In this document: positions 54,691 through 63,021 of the stretch, piece by piece | How positions within the stretch are numbered: the stretch's first letter is position 1 | How the letters are laid out: each line of letters begins with the position of its first letter | Origin: Micromonospora pattaloongensis | Lineage (GTDB): Bacteria > Actinomycetota > Actinomycetes > Mycobacteriales > Micromonosporaceae | Direction of reading: 5' to 3' | NCBI RefSeq assembly: GCF_900107255.1 | Contig: NZ_FNPH01000001.1 | Location: 682,001 to 746,000, forward strand | Length of the DNA stretch: 64,000 bases | Made by a program: the position numbers and the translations under genes | The notes under the pieces: generated by a model | Seen by the model: the letters and a program-made list of their open reading frames with translations, nothing else | What the model was told of the DNA's origin: nothing | Database searches by the model: none

Positions 54691-55845
54691 ATGACCACCG
54701 ACACCGGGGCGCTGCGCGAGCTGACCGTCGGCACCGGATCGGGCCTGGACACCGCGGACATGGTGCTCAACATCGGCCCGCAGCACCCGTCCACCCACGG
54801 CGTGCTCCGACTCAAGCTGGTCCTGGACGGCGAACGGGTGGTCGCCTGCGAGCCGATCGTCGGCTACATGCACCGGGGGGCGGAAAAGCTTTTCGAGGTA
54901 CGCGACTACCGCCAGATCATCGTGCTCGCCAACCGGCACGACTGGCTCTCCGCCTTCTCCAGCGAACTCGGCGTGGTGCTCGCCGTCGAGCGGATGATGG
55001 GCATCGAGGTGCCCGAGCGGGCCATCTGGCTGCGGACCGCGCTCGCCGAGCTCAACCGGGTCCTCAACCACCTGATGTTCCTCGGCTCCTACCCGCTGGA
55101 GATCGGCGCGATCACGCCGATGTTCTACGCGTTTCGCGAGCGCGAGGCGCTGCAGACCGTGATGGAAGAGGTCTCCGGCGGGCGCGTGCACTACATGTTC
55201 AACCGCGTCGGCGGGCTCAAGGAGGAGGTCCCGGCGGGGTGGACCCGTCGCGCCCGCGAGGCGATCGACGAGGTCCGGCGCCGCCTGCCCGACCTGGACA
55301 ACCTGATCCGGCGCAACGAGATCTTCCTGGCCCGCACCGTCGGGGTTGGGGTGCTCACCGCCGAGCAGGCCGCCGCGTTCGGTGCCTCCGGTCCGGTCGG
55401 CCGCGCCTCCGGCCTCGACCTGGACCTGCGCCGCGACGACCCCTACCTGGCCTACGGCGAGCTCGACGTCCCCGTCGTCACGCGGACCACCGGCGACTGC
55501 CACGCCCGGTTCGAGGTCCTCCTCGACCAGGTGTACGTCTCCCTCGACCTGGCGCAGCAGTGCCTCGACCGGGTCGATCAGATCACCGGGCCGGTCAACG
55601 TCCGGCTGCCGAAGGTGGTGAAGGCCCCGGAGGGGCACACGTACGCGTGGACCGAGAACCCGCTCGGGATCAACGGCTACTACCTGGTGTCGCGGGGCGA
55701 GAAGACGCCGTGGCGGTTGAAGCTGCGCACGGCGTCGTACGCGAACGTGCAGGCGCTGTCGACGTTGATCCCCGGCTGCCTGGTGCCGGACCTGATCGCG
55801 ATCCTCGGCTCGATGTTCTTCGTCGTCGGCGACATCGACAAGTAA
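54691..55845 (+). CDS. nuoD: NADH-quinone oxidoreductase subunit D (orphan nuoD)
   Basis: A 384-residue complex I 49-kDa-type subunit that lines the quinone pocket with NuoB. Conserved parts: [34 protein letters not shown] (with R62, in the position equivalent to the human NDUFS2 Arg methylated by NDUFAF7, by recall), [37 protein letters not shown] and the C-terminal VVGDIDK. It is outside any nuo operon, with no other subunit nearby, so it may be a second NuoD or the subunit of a separate or partial complex I. The ATG 54691 is used because the two upstream codons are not conserved. Confidence 0.94.
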   Translation: MTTDTGALRELTVGTGSGLDTADMVLNIGPQHPSTHGVLRLKLVLDGERVVACEPIVGYMHRGAEKLFEVRDYRQIIVLANRHDWLSAFSSELGVVLAVERMMGIEVPERAIWLRTALAELNRVLNHLMFLGSYPLEIGAITPMFYAFREREALQTVMEEVSGGRVHYMFNRVGGLKEEVPAGWTRRAREAIDEVRRRLPDLDNLIRRNEIFLARTVGVGVLTAEQAAAFGASGPVGRASGLDLDLRRDDPYLAYGELDVPVVTRTTGDCHARFEVLLDQVYVSLDLAQQCLDRVDQITGPVNVRLPKVVKAPEGHTYAWTENPLGINGYYLVSRGEKTPWRLKLRTASYANVQALSTLIPGCLVPDLIAILGSMFFVVGDIDK

Positions 55846-55874
55846 CCGCACCGCGGCCGTCCACCGCGCGCGCC

Positions 55875-55893
55875 CTGACGGGCGCCCCGTCAG
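55875..55893. terminator. Short hairpin between nuoD and convergent membrane-protein gene
   Basis: CTGACGGG-CGC-CCCGTCAG, a perfect 8-bp stem with a three-base loop, overlaps the stop of the minus-strand gene at 55890 and lies about 30 bp after the nuoD stop. Confidence 0.5.
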
Positions 55894-57266
55894 CGCCAGC
55901 CGTCGTCGGAGTACTCGTACTCCATCCGGCGGCCACGGCCGGCGCGCGGCGCGTCGTCGACCGGCGGGTAGCCGTACCCCTCGTCGTCCCGGTGGCGCCG
56001 CCCGCGCCGCACCGGTTCACGCTCCGGCTCCGCCCCGACCTGCGTCCAGGACGCCGGCATCGCGGTGCCGCCGGCCGGCAGCGCCGCCGGCCCGCCCCGG
56101 CGGTCCCAGCCCGTTTCCTCGCGCGCTCCCCGGTCGGCGTCCCGCCACCGCGGCTCCTCGTCCCACCGGGCGTCGTGGCTGCCGTCCCGCCAGGGCCCGT
56201 CGCGCCGGGGATCCTCGTGCCGCACCGCCGCCCACCGGTCCTCGACGCGCAGCTCCGCCCCGGACTCGTCGGCGTACATGCTTGCGCGCCGCTCTCCCAT
56301 CCGCAGCTCGCGCCCGTGCTCGTCGCTGCGCACGCTCGCCCACCGGTCGCCGGCCCGGACCCCGGACCAGTCGTCGTCGGCCGGGCCCTCGTCGTACGGG
56401 CGGCGGTCCCCGCCGCGCGGCTGCGGTCGCAACTGGTCGCCCCAGGGATCCTCGTCCGCCTCGGCGCGCCGCCCCCGCTGCGGCGGCCGGCTCCGCTCGG
56501 CCACCGGCTCCGCCTCGTGGCCGCCGTACCCGCCGCCGTCGTACCCGCCCCCGCCGTAGACGTTGCCGGCGTTCGGCTCCTCGTGGTGCGGGTCGTGGTG
56601 CGGGTCGACGACGGTGTGCCGGGTGGTGACCTGAACGGTCTCGGTGTGCCGCACCAGCGCGCCGGAGACCGGCGGGCGCGGCATGGGGATCGCGGCGACA
56701 GGGACGCTCGCCCGGCCGCCGCTGGGGCTCCGCGCCGGCTGCTGGTGCCCCGCCGCGCCCTGCGCTCCGGCCGGCGCGCCGTACTGGCCGGCCGCGGGCG
56801 GGCGAACGGGGCCGGGGTGCTGCGCCGCGACGGGCATCGGCGGGTCGGTGTGGTCGTATCCGTCGTAGCCCGGGCGCGGCGGTTCGACGCGTCCCGTCGC
56901 GACCTGCGCCCGCAACGCCTCCACGTTGTCCTGCACCACCTGGAGCTTCTCGCCGAAGGCCCGGTGCGTGGCGCGCGCGGCGGTCGCGATGTCGTGGCGC
57001 AGATCCTCCCGCAGCGCCTCGACCTCATCCAGGAGCGTCTCCTCGAGGTGGAGACGAACGGTCTCGGAATCACCACGCAGCGTTATCGACAGTCCGATGA
57101 GGACGACCGCCAGCACGGAGAGCACGGCGGCCATTCGCAACGAGCCGCTTCCCTGCGCCAGGAGCAGCAATAACGCAGCTAGCGGGGCCAGTCCGACCCC
57201 CACCCAGAAGAGCGCCATGAGTAGCGTTCGGCGGCGACTGTCCGCTGAGGCCTCCGGGGCTGGCAT
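55890..57266 (-). CDS. Two-helix membrane protein with long disordered acidic/basic tail
   Basis: A 458-residue protein of unknown function. Two membrane helices lie near residues 13-38 (LLMALFWVGVGLAPLAALLLLLA) and 44-62 (MAAVLSVLAVVLIGLSITL). A coiled-coil-like segment follows (VRLHLEETLLDEVEALREDLRHDIATAARATHR). Residues 130-458 are low complexity: Pro/Gly/His-rich, then Arg/Asp/Glu-rich, with a repeated unit (GDRWASVRSDEHGRELRMGERRASMYADE-type). A scaffold at the membrane, perhaps binding nucleic acid or phospho-proteins, is possible, but no known domain is visible. It is alone between nuoD and the ABC transporter. Confidence 0.7.
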   Translation of the reverse strand: MPAPEASADSRRRTLLMALFWVGVGLAPLAALLLLLAQGSGSLRMAAVLSVLAVVLIGLSITLRGDSETVRLHLEETLLDEVEALREDLRHDIATAARATHRAFGEKLQVVQDNVEALRAQVATGRVEPPRPGYDGYDHTDPPMPVAAQHPGPVRPPAAGQYGAPAGAQGAAGHQQPARSPSGGRASVPVAAIPMPRPPVSGALVRHTETVQVTTRHTVVDPHHDPHHEEPNAGNVYGGGGYDGGGYGGHEAEPVAERSRPPQRGRRAEADEDPWGDQLRPQPRGGDRRPYDEGPADDDWSGVRAGDRWASVRSDEHGRELRMGERRASMYADESGAELRVEDRWAAVRHEDPRRDGPWRDGSHDARWDEEPRWRDADRGAREETGWDRRGGPAALPAGGTAMPASWTQVGAEPEREPVRRGRRHRDDEGYGYPPVDDAPRAGRGRRMEYEYSDDGWR

Positions 57267-57400
57267 GCCTGTGGAGCCTACCGAGAGTTGCGGGTCAACG
57301 GAATGGCCGGACGTCGATCGGCGGCCCGGGTTCGCCGGAATCTCCTCCGCTCCGGACGCGACCGGCGGACGCCCCGGTCCCGGAGCGCCCCGGAACGAGG

Positions 57401-57432
57401 CCGGCCGGCGTCGCGGACGCGACGCCGGCCGG
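57401..57432 (-). terminator. Terminator hairpin after the betaine transporter operon
   Basis: A perfect 14-bp stem (57401-57414 with 57419-57432), GGAC loop, 17 bp after the binding-protein stop on the minus strand. Confidence 0.8.
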
Positions 57433-57448
57433 CGGGAAAGCTGGCGGG

Positions 57449-58444
57449 TCAGCCCGCGGCGAGCTCACCGTCCGAGGAGAGGACCAGCCCGACGCTGGCC
57501 GCGCCCGTCCGCAGCGCCGACTTGGTCTGCGGCCCGCCCGCGTCCAGCGAGCTGAACGAGCCCGCGTTGAAGTTGTACGTCTGGACCAGCCCCGGCTGGC
57601 ACTTCGGGCGCTGCGGGCACTCCGGCGGGCCGGCGAGCACGGTCGCGGAGCCGGAGCACTTGGCCGCGAGCTCCGAGAGGGTACGCACCGCGTACTTGTC
57701 GGCGAACTCCTTCGTCACCGCGAACGCGTTCTGGTCCTGCGCCGCCGACGCCTTGCCGAAGGTGATGCCGACCTTCTCGCCGAGCGGCTTCAGCCCGGCC
57801 ATCGTCTTGTCGATCTCGGGAGCCGAGACCTCCGGGGACTTGAGCTTCGGGGCCAGGAAATCGGCGATGCTCGCGGCGTACTCCGGCACCACCTGGATCT
57901 CACCCTTCTCCAGCGCCGGCTCGTAGAGCTCCCGGTTGCCGATCTGCTGCACCGTGACCTCGTAGCCCGCCGCGGTCAACACGATCCGGTAGAGCTCGCC
58001 GAGGATCTGGTTCTCGCTGAAGTTCGCGGCGCCCACCGTGATCTTGCCGCCCGCGCCCCGGCTGAGCCCCTCGGTGAGCTTGGCGTTGCCGGCGAACTCC
58101 TCCGCGGCCACCTTCGGCGTCTTGCGGTCGACGCCGACCGCCTTGTTCAGCGCGATCAGCTTCGGGGTGTCGAGCGCGTCGGAGACCTTGTCCAACGCGG
58201 CGACCAGGTCGGGCTTGGCGACCTTCGCGTTGATCGCCGGCACGACGTTGTCGCTGTTCTGCAGCTTCTTGTCGTCGGCGAGGACGACCAATGTGTTCCC
58301 GGCGACCGGGGCGCAACCGGCGCCCGACGCCGCGCCTTCCGGCGCCTTCGTGCCGGAGGAGCCGGCACCGCCACATCCAGTGAGCAACCCCGCCGCGGCC
58401 ACCGTGCCGACGGCGGCCAGAGCAAGACGTGAACCTGCGCGCAT
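57449..58444 (-). CDS. Glycine betaine/quaternary amine ABC transporter binding lipoprotein (apparently circularly permuted)
   Basis: A 331-residue lipoprotein with lipobox LLTGC (C24). The family is ProX/OpuC (OpuAC fold), but the segments appear in an unusual order. Residues 52-125 (LVVLADDKKLQ..., VVPAIN, ALDTPKLIALNKAVGVDRKTPKVAAEEF) resemble the normal C-terminal lobe end; the normal N-terminal strand ITVGAANFSENQILGELY begins only at residue 135, and the protein stops at VGLVLSSDGELAAG, which in relatives continues directly into LVVLxDDK. It binds quaternary ammonium solutes for import by the two permeases and ATPase next door; osmoprotection is the likely purpose. Confidence 0.85.
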   Translation of the reverse strand: MRAGSRLALAAVGTVAAAGLLTGCGGAGSSGTKAPEGAASGAGCAPVAGNTLVVLADDKKLQNSDNVVPAINAKVAKPDLVAALDKVSDALDTPKLIALNKAVGVDRKTPKVAAEEFAGNAKLTEGLSRGAGGKITVGAANFSENQILGELYRIVLTAAGYEVTVQQIGNRELYEPALEKGEIQVVPEYAASIADFLAPKLKSPEVSAPEIDKTMAGLKPLGEKVGITFGKASAAQDQNAFAVTKEFADKYAVRTLSELAAKCSGSATVLAGPPECPQRPKCQPGLVQTYNFNAGSFSSLDAGGPQTKSALRTGAASVGLVLSSDGELAAG

Positions 58445-58630
58445 GACTGCCCGCCTTCCGTGTCCCGGCGCGACCACGATGGCCGGCCGCGTGTCCGACG
58501 GGCGGTTCTTTCCCGTTCGCCCGTGACTTTCACCCAACATCCTCACCGGTTCGACCGACAACCTCGGGTGGCAGTTGTCACCGGATCGTCATCTATGACG
58601 CCTTTCGCGGACCTCGGGGAGTGGTCGGGG

Positions 58631-59350
58631 TCACGCCTGCCCGGCCGCGGCGGCGCGTCGGCGCGCCCGTCCGCCGGTGCGGCGCAGCGGCCGCGGCGTG
58701 ACCAGCCGCTCCAGGAGCGCCAACACGCCCTCGACCGCGAGCGCCAGCAGCGCCACCAGCAGGCCACCGGCCAGAATCTGGCCGCCGCCGGTGGCGATGC
58801 CGAGACCGAAGCCGGCGCTGATGATCTGCCCGAGCCCGCCGCCGTTGACGAAGGAGGCCAGCGCCGCGGTCGCGACCACCTGCACGGCCGCGGTGCGGAA
58901 CCCCGCCGCGAGGTAGGGCACGGCCAGCGGCAGCTCGACCCGGCGCAGCAGCTGGGGGCCGGACAGCCCCATGCCGCGGGCGGCGTCCCGGACCTCGGGG
59001 TGGACCTCGCGCAACCCGGTGTACGCGTTGGCGAGCAGCGGCGGCACGGCGAAGACCGCCAACGCGATGATCACTGGCCGCTGGCCGAAGCCGAGGAAGG
59101 TGAGCGGCAGGATGGTCAGCAACGCGATCGTCGGGATGGCGAGCGTCACGTTGGAGATCAGCACGACGGCGGCGCCGCCGCGACCGGTGTGCCCGAGGTA
59201 GAGCCCGACCGGCCACGCCACCAGACAGCCGAGCGCGACGGCGACCGCGGAGATGAACAGGTGCTCACCGAGCCGGTCCAGGACGCCACCCGGGTTGGTC
59301 CAGTTGAGTGGGTCGTTGAGCCACACGACCGCCTGCTCGACGGGGTTCAC
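58631..59350 (-). CDS. Betaine-type ABC transporter permease 1
   Basis: A 239-residue permease of the OpuC/ProW type, with five to six helices and the cytoplasmic coupling loop LREVHPEVRDAARGMGLSGPQLLRRVELPLAVPYL (EAA motif). Also typical is the AALASFVNGGGLGQIISAGFGLG region near the C-terminus. It pairs with the permease at 59373-60062. It overlaps nothing but follows by 22 bp on the same strand, and is followed by the binding protein 186 bp later. Confidence 0.93.
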   Translation of the reverse strand: MNPVEQAVVWLNDPLNWTNPGGVLDRLGEHLFISAVAVALGCLVAWPVGLYLGHTGRGGAAVVLISNVTLAIPTIALLTILPLTFLGFGQRPVIIALAVFAVPPLLANAYTGLREVHPEVRDAARGMGLSGPQLLRRVELPLAVPYLAAGFRTAAVQVVATAALASFVNGGGLGQIISAGFGLGIATGGGQILAGGLLVALLALAVEGVLALLERLVTPRPLRRTGGRARRRAAAAGQA

Positions 59351-59372
59351 GCCTCGGCCCTTCCGGTCGCGG

Positions 59373-60062
59373 TCATCGGGACGCGCCCCGCCGGTGCCAC
59401 GGCGTGAGCAGCCGACCGGCGGCGGCGAGCACCAGGTCGAGCAGGAGGGCGAGCACGACGGTCAGCACGGCGCCGGTGACGATCTCCGCCTTGTACGTGT
59501 TGTTCCGGAAGCCGCCGATGATGAGCTGCCCCAGCCCGCCGTGGCCCACCAGGACCCCCACGGTCACGAGCGCGACGGTGGAGACGGTGGCCAGCCGCAG
59601 CCCGGTCACGATGCCGGGCAGTGCCAGCGGCAGCTCGATCCGCAGCAGGCGCCCCCATCTGCCGTACCCCATCCCGGCGGCCGCGTCGTGGACCTCGGCG
59701 GGCACCTGGTCCAGGCCGACGAGCACGTTACGGATGATCAGCAGCAGCGCGTACAGCACCAGACCGACCAGCACGGTTGTCGTGCCCAGTCCCAGGTACG
59801 GGGCGATGAACGCGAACAGTCCGAGGGACGGGATCGTGTAGAGCACGCCCGACAATGCGAGAATCGGCCCGGTGAGGGGGCGGAACCAGTACGCGAGCAC
59901 CGCGAGCGGGACGGCCAGCAGCGTGGCGATCAGCACCGCCTGCACGGTCAGCGTCGCGTGCTCGCGCAGCGCGGCGACGATCGTGTCAGAGTTGTCCCGC
60001 ACGTACTGCCAGGAGAACCAGGGATTCCCCGGGTCGTCCCGGTAGGCCAGGCGGAAGGACAT
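59373..60062 (-). CDS. Betaine-type ABC transporter permease 2
   Basis: A 229-residue permease of the same family. Six helices are seen; the EAA loop is LDQVPAEVHDAAAGMGYGRWGRLLRIELPLALPGI, with GHGGLGQLIIGGFRNNTYKAEI downstream. It would form a heterodimer with permease 1. It is the first gene of the minus-strand part of the operon and is only a few bases from the divergent ATPase gene, so one shared promoter region must lie within or upstream of those starts. Confidence 0.93.
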   Translation of the reverse strand: MSFRLAYRDDPGNPWFSWQYVRDNSDTIVAALREHATLTVQAVLIATLLAVPLAVLAYWFRPLTGPILALSGVLYTIPSLGLFAFIAPYLGLGTTTVLVGLVLYALLLIIRNVLVGLDQVPAEVHDAAAGMGYGRWGRLLRIELPLALPGIVTGLRLATVSTVALVTVGVLVGHGGLGQLIIGGFRNNTYKAEIVTGAVLTVVLALLLDLVLAAAGRLLTPWHRRGASR

Positions 60063-60109
60063 ACGTGGACGGTACCCCGGGGGGCGGCTCGGGCGCGGCG
60101 CGGACAGCA

Positions 60110-61132
60110 GTGCCGACCAGCGCGGCGTCGATCGAGCTCGACGGAGTCCGCAAGGAGTATCCCGACGGCACGGTCGCGGTCGGCGACCTCAGCCTCACCG
60201 TCGCCGCCGGCGAGGTGGTCGTCCTCATCGGGCCGTCGGGATGTGGCAAGTCGACCGTGCTGCGGATGATCAACCGGTTGGTCGAGCCGACCGCCGGCCG
60301 CATCCTGCTCGACGGCGAGGACGTCACCGGCGCCGACCCGGTACAGCTACGCCGGCGGATCGGGTACGTGATCCAGAACGTCGGGCTCTTTCCGCACGAG
60401 ACGATCCGCGCCAACATCGGCACGGTGCCCCGTCTGCTCGGCTGGCCACGGGCGCGGATCCGGGCCCGCGCCGACGAGCTGCTCGAGCTGGTCGGGCTCG
60501 ATCCGGGCCGGTTCGCGCGCCGCTATCCGCACGAGCTCTCCGGCGGTCAGCGGCAACGGGTCGGCGTGGCCCGAGCGCTGGCCGCGGACCCGGTGCTGCT
60601 GCTGATGGACGAGCCGTTCTCCGCGGTGGATCCGATCGCCCGCGCGCGGCTGCAGGAAGAGTTCCTGCGGCTGCAGGCCGAGGTGCGCAAGACCGTCGTG
60701 CTGGTCACCCACGACCTCGACGAGGCGGTGCGGTTGGGCGACCGGATCGCGTTGCTCTCCCAGGGCGGCAGGCTCGAGCAGTACGCGGACCCCGCGACCC
60801 TGCTCGGGCAGCCGGCCTCGGAGTTCGTGCGGGACTTCGTCGGCGCCGACCGCGCCATCCGGCGGCTGGCGGTCATCGCGATCACGCGCGAGATGCTGCT
60901 GCGGCCGGACGCCGCGCCGGAGACCGACGGCTTCCCGGACGTGCCGTTGGGCTCGTCGCTCTACGACGCGCTCGCCCGGATGCTCACCGCCAACGCCGAT
61001 TACGCGCGGGTGACCGACGGGCACGACCACGTCGGCCTGATCAGCCGGCACCGCATCCTCAGCATCGACTATCCGGCAGACCCGGTGCCGCGGCGCGGCG
61101 GCGACGAGGCCCGGCCGGGCCCCGAGGAATGA
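60110..61132 (+). CDS. Betaine-type ABC transporter ATP-binding protein with C-terminal CBS-like domain
   Basis: A 340-residue ATPase. Walker A is GPSGCGKSTVLRMIN, Q-loop near VIQNVGLFP, signature LSGGQRQRVGVARAL, Walker B LLLMDEPFSAVD, and His switch VLVTHDLDEAV. A single CBS-like region follows (VPLGSSLYDALARMLTANADYARVTD, DHVGLISRHRILSI), which in OpuA-type ATPases senses ionic strength. It is divergent from the permeases. The start GTG 60110 is preferred to GTG 60065, because the latter would leave only two bases between divergent start codons and no room for a promoter; the extra 15 residues are not conserved. Confidence 0.9.
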   Translation: MPTSAASIELDGVRKEYPDGTVAVGDLSLTVAAGEVVVLIGPSGCGKSTVLRMINRLVEPTAGRILLDGEDVTGADPVQLRRRIGYVIQNVGLFPHETIRANIGTVPRLLGWPRARIRARADELLELVGLDPGRFARRYPHELSGGQRQRVGVARALAADPVLLLMDEPFSAVDPIARARLQEEFLRLQAEVRKTVVLVTHDLDEAVRLGDRIALLSQGGRLEQYADPATLLGQPASEFVRDFVGADRAIRRLAVIAITREMLLRPDAAPETDGFPDVPLGSSLYDALARMLTANADYARVTDGHDHVGLISRHRILSIDYPADPVPRRGGDEARPGPEE

Positions 61133-61141
61133 GCCCGACGA

Positions 61142-61453
61142 TCAGCGGTTGAGCAGATAATCGATGAAGGCGGCGCGGAGCAGCGGCTCGGTCTCGGCAT
61201 AGCCCTCGTGGCCGGTGAACTCCCGCCACAGCGCCGACGCCTCGTCGACCGTCGGGCCGACGCTGTTCGGCGACCCGTCCAGCACCGCCGCCTCGTCGGC
61301 GTTCGGCAGGTGCTGCACGACCGACCAGAAGAAGCGGACGTCGCGCCGTTCCCGCGCGAGGTCGAAGGCACGCTCGCGCAGCTCCTCTGTGGACAGCGTG
61401 TCCAGCTCGGCGAAGGAGAGGCCGGATCCGTTCGACGGTGACGATTCGGTCAT
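61142..61453 (-). CDS. Small conserved hypothetical protein
   Basis: A 103-residue acidic protein with helical pattern (FAELDTLSTEELRERAFDLARERRDVRFFWSVVQHLPN, DEASALWREFTGHEGYAETEPLLRAAFIDYLLNR). No known domain is recognised, but the composition and periodicity are those of a real gene. The ATG 61453 is seven bases after TAGGCT (61461-61466), so it is probably leaderless. It is convergent with the ATPase gene, nine bases apart. Confidence 0.8.
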   Translation of the reverse strand: MTESSPSNGSGLSFAELDTLSTEELRERAFDLARERRDVRFFWSVVQHLPNADEAAVLDGSPNSVGPTVDEASALWREFTGHEGYAETEPLLRAAFIDYLLNR

Positions 61454-61460
61454 GGCGCCG

Positions 61461-61466
61461 AGCCTA
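61461..61466 (-). promoter_or_regulatory. -10 element of the small conserved gene, leaderless start
   Basis: TAGGCT on the minus strand, seven bases before ATG 61453; identical to the TPR-gene element in sequence and spacing. Confidence 0.5.
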
Positions 61467-61546
61467 ACCGTCGGCGCCGGCGGCGGCACGGCAAGCGGCG
61501 GTACGCCGCACGCGCCACGGCGTTGCCGTGGCCCCCCGGTGGCCGC

Positions 61547-62881
61547 TCAGCGACCGCCGCCCCAGCGGTCGTCGTTCCAGGCGTCGCCGCGTCCCTCCGT
61601 CGGCTGCGCCGGCAGCGCCGACGACCACGACTCCGGGGGCTCCGGCCCCGCCGAGGTCCACGCCGGGCGCGGCGCGTCACGTTCCCAGTCCGGCTCGTCC
61701 GTGTCCCGCGCCGACCGGGGCCGGCCGAACGACTCGACCAGCCGGGTCACCATCAGCCCGACCGCCAGCACGACGCCCGCGATGGCGTGCAGCGAGATGT
61801 TCCAACCCCGCAGCTCCGCGTACGTGATGAAGAGCGCGAGCAGGGCGACCGCGAACACGGTGCCGGTGACCCCGCCGCGACGGCCGAAGGCGCTGGTGCC
61901 CGCGAGCAGCGCGATCCCCAGGCCGAGACCGCTCCACTCGATCCCCGGCGACGGCGTCACCGGCGCGCTGGTGCTCGACGCGAGCAGCACGCCCGCGACC
62001 GCCGCGACGACCATCGACACGACGATCGAGCCGCCGGTCAGCGTCGCAGCGAGCGGGCCGCGCCGCTCGGCGGGATCGGCGACCGGCCGGAACCGGCCGA
62101 CGGCCCGCCGGATCGCCTTGATCGAACCGAACGCCGCGCCCACCAGCGCCAGGGTCACGAAGCCGGCGAAGAGGTAGATCGCGTGCCGGGTGGGGTCGTA
62201 CTCCCCCTGCAGCTCAACCGGGCCGGACCGCTGCTGAATGAAGACGATCGCGGCCAGCGCGGCCGCCAGGCTGGCCGCCCAGCCCGGCACGTGGAAGCCG
62301 ACCGCGAGCGCGGCCACGACCAAGCCGAGCGCGGCCGCCCCGCCGGCCGCGACGAGGACCGCGACGACCACCCCGCCGTCGCCGTTCTCCGCGAAGTGCA
62401 GCGCGGCGGCGACGGCCACCGGCCCGATGGCGAGGTTCGGCGCCCCGGTGCGCAGCGTCAGGCCGGCGGCGAGGGCGAGGAGCCCGAGCCCGGTGGCGTA
62501 GACCAGCAACGAGTCCAACGCCGGCCGCTGCACGGCTGCGGGATAGTCCCGGTACAGCAGCGAGGCCACGCCGGCCGCCGCCGCGATCAGCACGACCTCC
62601 CACAGGAAGTGCACGGCCATCCGGTCGCGCCCGCGCTCGCCGTGCGCCGGGTCGTCGAAGACCTCGTCGAGCGCGACCGGGGAGAGGGTGCGCCGCTGAG
62701 GCGCCGCGACCGGCTCTGGATCGACGAAGTCGCCGGCACCGAAGCCGGTCGACTGGTAGCCGGAGGCGGCGGAGCGGAAATCCGTGTCGGCGCGGTAGCT
62801 CGGGTCGTCGTAGCGGGAACCGGTGCCGACCTGCTCCGTACCGCCGTCACCTCGCCGGTAGGCGGAGTCGTCGTACGCCAT
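61547..62881 (-). CDS. Multi-pass membrane protein resembling branched-chain/ribose-type ABC permeases
   Basis: A 444-residue protein. A Tyr/Gly/Asp-rich cytoplasmic N-terminus of about 85 residues precedes eight to nine helices. TLRTGAPNLAIGPVAVAAALHFAENGDGG and HAIAGVVLAVGLMVTRLVESFGRP recall RbsC/LivH permeases (BPD_transp_2), but no ATPase, binding protein or second permease is nearby, and the tail of about 55 residues is Pro/Asp/Trp-rich and disordered. It may be an orphan or repurposed membrane protein. The ATG 62881 is chosen by the folded N-terminus; the upstream extension has no support. Confidence 0.75.
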   Translation of the reverse strand: MAYDDSAYRRGDGGTEQVGTGSRYDDPSYRADTDFRSAASGYQSTGFGAGDFVDPEPVAAPQRRTLSPVALDEVFDDPAHGERGRDRMAVHFLWEVVLIAAAAGVASLLYRDYPAAVQRPALDSLLVYATGLGLLALAAGLTLRTGAPNLAIGPVAVAAALHFAENGDGGVVVAVLVAAGGAAALGLVVAALAVGFHVPGWAASLAAALAAIVFIQQRSGPVELQGEYDPTRHAIYLFAGFVTLALVGAAFGSIKAIRRAVGRFRPVADPAERRGPLAATLTGGSIVVSMVVAAVAGVLLASSTSAPVTPSPGIEWSGLGLGIALLAGTSAFGRRGGVTGTVFAVALLALFITYAELRGWNISLHAIAGVVLAVGLMVTRLVESFGRPRSARDTDEPDWERDAPRPAWTSAGPEPPESWSSALPAQPTEGRGDAWNDDRWGGGR

Positions 62882-63021
62882 CTCGCGCGCCTCCTGTGGT
62901 CGTCGACCCGACCAGGCCCGGCCCCGCGGATGGCGGGGGTCCGAACCGTCCGACGCACGGTACCCGCGTCCGGGTCCGGCCGTCACCCCCTGTATTTATC
63001 GCGCCGACGCGCGTGCCGCGG

